Source: Amborella trichopoda
Taxonomy: Eukaryota > Streptophyta > Magnoliopsida > Amborellales > Amborellaceae
Length of the DNA stretch: 64,000 bases
Reading direction: 5' to 3'
Assembly (NCBI RefSeq): GCF_000471905.2
Contig: NW_006499827.1
Location: forward strand, 2,647,839-2,711,838
Under the pieces are notes generated by a model. It saw nothing but the letters and a program-made list of their open reading frames with translations. It was not told where the DNA came from and did not search any database. Every line of letters begins with the position of its first letter. Positions within the stretch are counted from its first letter, which is position 1. The position numbers and the translations under genes are program-made. This document shows positions 57,130-64,000 of the stretch, piece by piece.

Positions 57130-57500
57130 TTATGATGCATTACAAGAGAATAACCAGAGATCCTACGACCGTCAACGGATGTTACCCCTCATCCTGTGCT
57201 ATAAATCTCGGTGTTGAGAGAGGAAAGATTATGTTGAGCTTTTCAGGGCATGTATGTGGTGCAAATGAGGATGAACGAGCAAGAATTAGAATTGTTTTGC
57301 GAGGAAGCTAGTGCCGATAATTGAGGGGGATTCGACAAATGTTATCCAATGGCGCAGAAGAATTTCATGGAATGCTTAGGTCAATTTTTTATGTTCTTTG
57401 GGTGTTAGAGAGGAAGAGGTAGTGCTCAATCAGGAATCGGGAGGCACATGTACTTGCTAAACATAGAGTTGATAAAGGTAGCTTTTGCTTAGCTCCCTGT
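57130..57500 (+). pseudogene. RNase H-like fragment, probably from a LINE
   Basis: Pieces read KIMLSFSGHVCGANEDERAR, then PIIEGDSTNVIQWRRRISWN and NREAHVLAKHRVDKG, the order of the plant reverse-transcriptase-like RNase H domain (EGDS, then NxxAHxLAK). A stop and a frameshift separate them. No RT is seen beside it. Confidence 0.6.
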
Positions 57501-57754
57501 GTATGTTCTTGAATCACAACATGATTATACCAAATCATGGTCTATGGGGGCAGTTATGTTTGGATAGCTTCTGGATGGATCCCAGATCATGCAAATTCCC
57601 GTTTGTGTCATCTTGTTTACAGCCAAATCTGGGAAGATCTCAGAAGAAATCATTTCTTATTCGAGCAATTTCAAATTGGGCTGGGCGTCTACACATCTAT
57701 TTATATAACCCGGTTTTATATAAGTAATCTACTTTCATGTTAAACAAGGGGAAT

Positions 57755-58078
57755 TTATTATAAACATTTAAAATATTTCAATTTTTTTTAAACATGGAAA
57801 ATGCTATATTTTGCGACATCAAGATGTACGGACAAGGAAAAAAAATTTCAACTTCGCAAAATACTATATTTTGAAACACATTATCCATACTGTCAATTTT
57901 TAAGATTTTTATGCATTTATAGATCTGCTTGATTTGAACCATGGAACGTAAAATATTGTAATGAGAGATAAAAATAGATTATGGGGGCATCTTAAAAAAT
58001 GTTGTCACCAAAACTACACAAAGTTCAAAAAATACGCCTTACTTTTATTGCTTAAGTTTACAACCTTGTAGGATAAAA
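57755..58078 (+). mobile_element. MITE family 1 copy, worn, next to DnaJ copy 2
   Basis: It contains ATCAAGATGTACGGACAAGG, TTTATAGATCTGCTTGATT and a right end near GCTTAAGTTTACAACCTTG. It sits 3' of the second DnaJ gene; the first gene lacks it, so it inserted after the duplication. Confidence 0.6.
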
Positions 58079-58125
58079 CCTTAGATTAAATCCTCCTTTT
58101 CTTTCTTGATCGGAAAAGGCCTTGT

Positions 58126-58566
58126 TCACCAACACTGGTCAGTCTCCCATGTCCTTCTAACTCGAAAAGAAGAGGTTTGAGGAGAGAGAGGTGAAGAATC
58201 GAATGGTCTGAGAGCAAATTTCCGGTCATAATCCGCGCTCTTTTGTGGATCTGAGAGAGTGGTATCTGCAGAATGTATTTTAATAAACGCATTGGTCGAT
58301 GTATCCTTGGCAACGTCTGGGTGGCAAAGCTTCACCAAACGTCGATAGGCCGCCTTGATCTCGGCTGTTGATGCACCTGACGGAAGGCTGAGAACTTCAT
58401 AGAGAGAGCTTGTGGTGCCGACCTTTCGGCAATCGCACGGTGGTCTCTCGGCCGATGTGTATGTCGCCGAGATGTGCATGGGCAGTGATCTGCTATTGAT
58501 CTTGGCGAAGGACGGTGAGGGAAGTGAGAGGGAACTCGAGAAGTTAGGCAATGAAGAGGACACCAT
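58126..58566 (-). CDS. Small chloroplast DnaJ protein, J11-like, copy 2 (possibly decaying)
   Basis: 146 residues, the same length as copy 1 and about 82% identical by my count (26 differences). The transit-peptide-like N terminus, J domain, HPD at 82-84 and WETDQCW end are kept. Two changes fall on strongly conserved J-domain positions: Tyr101 to Asp (HSADTTLSD) and Arg110 to Ser (QKSADYD). The frame is open from ATG (GCCACCATGG) to TGA. Its TATA region (CTTTATATCA) is weaker than that of copy 1. It may work, may have changed partner affinity, or may be an early pseudogene; sequence alone cannot decide. Confidence 0.88.
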   Translation of the reverse strand: MVSSSLPNFSSSLSLPSPSFAKINSRSLPMHISATYTSAERPPCDCRKVGTTSSLYEVLSLPSGASTAEIKAAYRRLVKLCHPDVAKDTSTNAFIKIHSADTTLSDPQKSADYDRKFALRPFDSSPLSPQTSSFRVRRTWETDQCW

Positions 58567-58619
58567 GGTGGCTCAAGCGTAGCTATGAGGGCGGAGGGGA
58601 GCTCGTCTGATATAAAGAG

Positions 58620-59386
58620 GAGGAGGTTGGATATCATTTGGGTTGCTTATCCATTGGGGCTCTGACTGAGATGGTGGCCAATTGCTCGACTATTCTTGGA
58701 GAGCGTTTGTCTATTTATTTTATATGGGATTATAAGGCATAGGCTTTATGAAAATGAAATATCTATAGCCTTTATTCGGAAAGCAATTTTGGCAACGGAA
58801 ATATCTATGATGGTTCCAAAATAAATTTCCAACCCTGACAATAAATTTGAAACTCAAAAAATAATATAGATCTTACAAATTTATGAATATTTTTTTTAAG
58901 GTAAAATGGGCAGCCTAGATAATTTGTTACAAAATACATTATTTTCACAGCTTGAAATCTTTTTTTTTTTAAAGCCATGTTCAAGCCGAGATTATCAATA
59001 TAAAGTTTTTTCAATACTTGAATTGTAATTTTTGATGAGTTATGAGGCGTGACTTTACTTATTTTGGTATGTTGCTGCCGTATCAAATCATTTTTCTTAT
59101 TTTATTTGACAAATATATATAATTTCTATATTACAAAATACATGTTTTACTTTATTTTGAAAATATCTGATTTTATTTGGAAAATATCAATAATAAAAAA
59201 TACATGCTTTACTTCATTTTGAAATATCTCACTTTATTGGTTGAATTGTAAAGTGCCTCTACTTCATTTTGAAATATCTCACTTTATTGGTTGAGTTGTA
59301 AAGTGCCTCTACTTCATTTTGAAATATCTCACTTTATTGGTTGAGTTGTAAAGTGCCCTTCCTAACTTTTTGTTCCTAGTAAATGG
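58620..59386 (-). repeat. DnaJ upstream segment B
   Basis: It is the upstream DNA of copy 2 and aligns with A and C. It lacks the TTTTTGGGTAATT insertion they share and looks like the unfilled site (TTTTGAAATATCTCACTTTA). Confidence 0.8.
59209..59358 (+). repeat. 50-bp tandem repeat, three copies
   Basis: ACTTCATTTTGAAATATCTC and ACTTTATTGGTTGAGTTGTA are repeated three times, nearly identical, within segment B only. A and C have one copy. Confidence 0.9.
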
Positions 59387-60865
59387 TAGCCAATTACAAC
59401 TTTTCTTGGGGAGTGATTGTCTCTTTATTTTATGGAAAAAGTTTCTATAAAACAAACTTCAGATGCACTTAAAAAATCTATCAGGAAATATAGTTTTAAT
59501 GTTGAAAAACCCTTTGATTGATCATCTCGACATCGAGATGTATGACCATGAAAAATAAAAAGATTTTAAGTCTAAAAAATAGTGCATTTTACAACATATT
59601 ATCTGTACCGTCCATTTTCAAGATTTCAAATGTTTATAGATCTACTTGATTTTAACCATTTTTGAAATTTAAAATTTATAATTAGATATAAAAATAGATT
59701 TTGAGATAATCCTAAAAACATTTTACATCAATATTATATACCATGGTAAAATTTGAAGGTGCGCCTTACCTCTACACCTACGGATCCATCCGTATGCCAA
59801 CTGCACCCTTATTTTATATGGATGAAGTTTCTATAATGCCTAGGTTTTAAAAAAATAAAATAAAGCTACTTACCCAAAAAAATTTAAAAAAAGTAAAAAA
59901 CTTCATCTCAAATCTTTGACCAGAAAGCACTTTTGGCAACAAAAATATTTGTGATGGCTCTAAAATCAATTTTCAACATCGACAATAAAATTTGAAACTA
60001 AAAAAATAGCATAAATCTTACAAATCTATGAACACTTTTTTGAAGGCAAAATGGATGGCCTAGATAATTTGTGACAAAATACACTATTTTTAGACCTTGA
60101 AATCCTTTTTTTTTTTCACGCCCGTAATGTTCAAGCCGAGATTATCGATGTAAAGGTCTTTCAATGCTTGAATTGTAACTTTTGATGATTTATGAGGTAA
60201 GGCTTTACTTATTGAGAGGGTTGCAGCCCTATCAAATCATTTTTTTTATTTTATTTTATTTAGAAAATATCTATAACTTCTATAAAAAGAAAAAATACAT
60301 TTGTTACTTTATTTTGAAAATATCTTATTTTTCTTTTTATTTATTTGGAAACTATCAATAATTCCTTTTAAAAATACAAAACACGTGCTTTACTTCATTT
60401 TGAAAATATCTCACTTTTTTTTTTTTTTTGGGTAATTAAAATATCGTACTTTATTGGTTGAGTGAGTTGTTACGTGCCCTTTCTAACTATTTTTTCCTTC
60501 CATCTTCCCCTGATAAGTGTAAACTAGAGTTTTGTATTTAAGGCCTAGCGATTGATAGTGTTTTGGTCCTAACAAAAACAATACCAAGTGGCGTCCGGAC
60601 CTCGCCAATGAGCCACTTTATGTTGCTTTAGTTTTCCCTTTGAATAAACCCCAAAAATAGGTTTGGCCTACCAAGTCAATATTTAGTTTTCATAAGGAGT
60701 TTGTTATACGTCGTTAATGGCAATTTGTGTTTTGAACTAAGAAAATACGTGTCTCCCACAATCTAATGGCTTTTACTATGAAAATCAACATCGGATAACG
60801 CAAAGGAATCAAGAAAGATTGGTAGTGTAGATAATTAGGCTTTATATGTCATGTCCGCCAAGTAC
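59387..60865 (-). repeat. DnaJ upstream segment C, without a gene
   Basis: It starts TAGCCAATTACAACTTTTCT, which matches DNA just upstream of both DnaJ genes, so it abuts B head to tail with no coding part between. A family-1 MITE splits it. Its far end matches segment A to about 60860. Confidence 0.8.
59434..59808 (+). mobile_element. MITE family 1 copy with perfect 9-bp TSD
   Basis: It begins GGAAAAAGTTTCTATAA and ends CAACTGCACCC. TTATTTTAT lies on both sides (59425-59433 and 59809-59817). Segments A and B show the same flanking sequence uninterrupted, so the empty site is visible and the 375-bp boundaries are secure. Confidence 0.9.
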
Positions 60866-60869
60866 CCAA

Positions 60870-61050
60870 AAAGGGGTGGAAACGGGTTGGGTCCGGCTGG
60901 TTCTAGACCCAAACCTGAATAGTATTCGGGTCCAAGTTTTCAACCTGAACCTGACCTGTCAACTCCAAAAGTTGGATTATACTCATACCCGTCGGGTTAT
61001 GGGTCAGGTCGGGGTCCATTGCCACCTTCACTATGAGCTTCTCTTATTTA
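60870..61050 (+). mobile_element. hAT-type fragment related to 28753-29343
   Basis: It shares GGGTCCGGCTGG-type, GACCTGAATAGTATTCG, CCAAAAGTTGGA, CATACCCGTCGGGT, GGTCGGGGTCCATTGCCA and CACTATGAGCTTC with the left third of that element. The right end is absent. Confidence 0.6.
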
Positions 61051-62189
61051 TTTATTTATTTTTTACCTTTTTTTAAATATTATATAACCATATTATTGGC
61101 AACAAGGTCACAATCACCTGCTATTAGATTTCAAGCCATATGATTTGTCGTCTAATAGCTAAAGATGACTTCTTATTGTATACGATCATTAATACACCAA
61201 AATGAATTGGGCTTGAAGTATTTTATCTCCAACTGTCACGAGCCCGCCCCCGGCCCCTATTCCGTACTCAGCAAAAGATGACAGAGTGCGGGTTCGTGAT
61301 CCCAATGTAGCGTATGTCACTCAGGTTGGAGTGGACTCGACGCTTTAATATCAGTGAACAAATCAAACCATGAAAAGAACTAAAATAGTGATTCTAAATA
61401 CAGATGAATATTTAAAATTTGAAAAATCCATACCTCGTTAAGAAAGTACTATATGAAATTTCTTCAAAAAATGTTACACTTTAATCAAGGGCATTAGGGC
61501 CCAATATTACATTTTTCCGAAATAAACAAATTCAAAGCTACACTGCCCAATTACTTACAAGATCTGGGTTTTTTCTCAAACAAAAGTGACTTTGACTCCC
61601 TGCCTTTATCCTGGCCCTTCTGATCTGTCGATATCAATCTACAAGAGGGAAAATACAATGGAATGAGTTATGAAGCCCAGTAAGTAGACCTATGTGTCAT
61701 GAATCATTATTGAGTCTATCCATGCATAATGAACAATTGTTTCAATTATAAGAATTCACAGGGAAAACGTCATATAAATCAGAAATCATATCGATGTATC
61801 TATTACAGGCGTCATATCAAAATGTCAGAGTTATCATTCAATCAATATAACTCACATTCATTATTCAAGCATCACCAACTCACTCTCTAGTTCACCTACT
61901 CCCGAAGTAGTAGAAACCCTATTCATAAGGCCAAGCCAATCCCATTATTTAGGATCTCTACTATCCCTCAGGAGGGAGGGCAATGACAAGTGGGTAAGTC
62001 CACTTCGTAATGCCCTCATAGTCACACACACAGTCCCCAACGCGCATTGGGGTTTTTGATAGGCACTTACTTTGCAAAGAATCATTCATTAGTCTCATCA
62101 GAGGGGTACGATCCTCTCATTCCATTTTCACCTAACCCCATCTTATCATTCAGAGAGTTATAGAACATTGTCGGCATCACTTTTCTCAA

Positions 62190-62350
62190 TGTAACAGTAT
62201 CCACTACTAATATGTGTCTCATTGCGTAGTGGTCAATATCAGTATAACAGTATCCACTACTGATGGGTGTCTCATCGTGTAGTAGCCAGTATCACAGTCT
62301 CATAGCATAATGATACCCACTACCAATGGGTGTTCCATTGTGTAGTGGTC
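62190..62350 (+). repeat. Three hairpin-forming repeats (CCACTAC/GTAGTGG)
   Basis: CCACTAC at 62201, 62254 and 62317 is each followed 18-19 bases later by GTAGTGG or GTAGTAG. The loops are similar (GATGGGTGTCTCATCGT type). The period is 53-63 bp. Confidence 0.8.
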
Positions 62351-62944
62351 ATTATCTCAACATTTTTTCATGTCTAACCATGAAATTCACCCATACTTAG
62401 TCAGTGCCTCAAGACAGATAGTCTTAATTTCATCATTCAAAGTTTGAGTCTTGCTCAAAACTATACAATTGTCACATAACTCTATGATACTTAGCATAAA
62501 ACATCCATCATATGAGAGCTATCACATGACACTTTTCACGTAACATTTGTTATGGAACTATCACATAGTATTGCACTTTTCAGTTTTCACATATCGCATA
62601 GGTGCATAATATCATTCACATAACACTATGGCATTCAAATTCATTACATGAAAATTATCATATTGCGCTCACGCTTATCAATTATCAAAGATAACACTTT
62701 GCCTCTTGAGTCGATCAGTGAGTAGTTCAGTAGAAGGTAGCTCAATTTTATTACATCCATAACCATGACATCCACATACAAAAAGGAGCGCCATTCTCAA
62801 ACCATGGGGAGTTTGGTATAGATCCAAAATCAATTTCATAATAGACTCACTCATGGTTCACATAAAGTGATTTGAACACATTTAGCCTGGGTTTGAGTGT
62901 AAAACAATCTGTTTCCAAAACAAACACAGGACTGGAATTCTTGG

Positions 62945-63490
62945 TGACTCGTAACAGTGACATACCTCTCTTCTCGGAGGCATAACTCCCAATATAGGGA
63001 GAATTTCAAAAAGATTTAAACATGCAACCTTTAGTTTACACATAGATCTTTAAAACGACGGTGGTTGAGGGTGTTTGGGTGAAACTTGATAGGTCAAAAG
63101 CTCGGCACAATGTGAGTGACAGTACTAGGATTTCTTGCAACTGTGAACAATGATATACCATCATATTTCGGGGCATAACTCTTAATCTACAGGGAATTTC
63201 AAAATGAGTTCAACATGCAACTTTAAGCTCATTCATAGATCTTTCAAATGATAGTGGTTGAAGGCATTTGGACATTATTTGATAGATCAAAAAGTCGACG
63301 CAAAATAGGTGACAGTTGCTGGAAATCCCAGCAACTGCTGACAAGGATATACCCTTACAATTTAGGGCATATCTCTTAACCCATACGAAATTGTAACATG
63401 GTGTAAAAATAAAAATTGTAGTAGATAAGCATATCTTTCATTCAAGGTTGATTTGAGCCTATTTGGATAGTGTTGGCCTACTGAAAGTTT
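62945..63490 (+). repeat. 193-bp tandem repeat, three diverged copies
   Basis: GCATAACTC(C/T) starts at about 62980 and 63173, and GCATATCTCTTAACCC at 63367. The shared order is GGGAATTTCAAAA, AACATGCAAC, TAGATCTTT, GGTGGTTGAGGG, GATAGGTCAAAA and GTGACAGT. Confidence 0.75.
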
Positions 63491-63952
63491 AATAAAAACC
63501 ACTCACAGTGCCTGGAAATTTCACAAGTCTGACATGTTTCAAATAATACATAATATCTCACAAGCCCAGATAAACTTTGATGCAAGCCCTATTCATGTTG
63601 AACTAGTCTTACAAATGAGCTACTCAACAGATTGTCACAACTATCAAGATCATTAACAACATTCAGCATTCAATCATGCATGGCACTTAGAAGCACAAAT
63701 TCAGAAGTTCAAGTTCATCTTAACTAAACCACACCCATATCCTTCATTCTATTACTTTGCTTATATTTATTTCTTAAAATCTACCATTACCAATTTAAGT
63801 GATGGATGAACATTAACCTAATTTAAGTGATGCATGAACACTAACCTACTTACTTGATGTTCACAACGCCTTCCAATCTCCCACTCACAAGCCACCTCAA
63901 GCTCCAAGCAATGGCTTTCTACAAGGGCAGCAATTAACTCACACTCAGGTTC

Positions 63953-63953
<1 letters not shown>

Positions 63954-63993
<40 letters not shown>
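63954..63993 (+). repeat. (GA)n microsatellite
   Basis: About 19 GA units near the right edge of the window. Confidence 0.95.
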
Positions 63994-63997
<4 letters not shown>

Positions 63998-64000
63998 CGG

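Larger units (their letters stand above)
61237..64000 (-). mobile_element. Probable long LTR of a gypsy-type element, cut by the window edge
   Basis: The minus strand ends in CCGGGGGCGGGCTCGTGACA at 61237, a terminus seen in plant gypsy LTRs. Upstream on that strand is CACGAACCCGCACTCTGTCA, then T-rich sequence and a CCCTCTTGTAG|ATTGATATCG splice-acceptor-like site near 61640. The primer-binding site normally next to such an end is not recognisable, and no coding region is present. The other end lies beyond 64000. The call rests on recognition of the terminus. Confidence 0.45.

Noticed and set aside
58332..58637. 101-codon frame overlapping DnaJ copy 2
   Set aside because: It is an out-of-frame shadow of the DnaJ gene and runs into its promoter, with no conservation of its own.

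Overview
This is an AT-rich, repeat-dense stretch of a flowering-plant nuclear genome. The plant origin rests on an intact glycine-rich cold-shock-domain protein with two CCHC zinc knuckles, two chloroplast DnaJ11-like genes ending in WETDQCW, and plant-type copia, gypsy, RTE-LINE, hAT and SINE remnants. The genus cannot be told from the sequence. Three stretches of N (1946-1965, 38532-38551, 51061-51625) mark assembly gaps.

Only three genes look intact, all on the minus strand and all single-exon: the cold-shock protein (8405-8983) and two DnaJ paralogues (49458-49898 and 58126-58566). The DnaJ pair comes from a local segmental duplication. Upstream DNA is present in three versions (A 49899-52115, B 58567-59386, C 59387-60865), and C has no gene of its own.

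Region by region: 1-8 kb holds SINE-like and MITE copies. 8-9.1 kb is the cold-shock gene. 9.3-18.1 kb is a MITE field, including one MITE that carries TGACGTCA and CACGTG cores upstream of the cold-shock gene. 18.1-23.8 kb is mostly unassigned. 23.8-27.2 kb is a minisatellite followed by a copia pol remnant with an internal tandem duplication and a probable 3' LTR. 28.2-29.4 kb is a duplicate of 15.95-16.56 kb, interrupted by a 591-bp hAT-type element. 29.6-30.6 kb is a gypsy RT remnant. 31.1-37.1 kb is a decayed hAT transposase with a probable 2.7-kb leader intron built largely of tandem arrays. 38.4-39.7 kb holds a hairpin-rich hAT end and a copia remnant. 40.5-41.65 kb is an array of an inverted-repeat motif near GCGCAACTTCAAATCGCGCC. 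43-48.4 kb holds MITEs and an RTE LINE 3' half. 49.4-60.9 kb is the DnaJ duplication with nested insertions, including a copia element with a 127-bp LTR. 61.2-64 kb looks like part of a long LTR with internal tandem repeats.

I found no operon-like or novel multigene system. The unusual content lies in repeat structure: a MITE family with 9-bp target duplications (three perfect or one-mismatch cases and two at 7/9), insertions datable by paralogous empty sites, and the arrays named above. Identities and repeat boundaries were read by eye; none was confirmed by database search.
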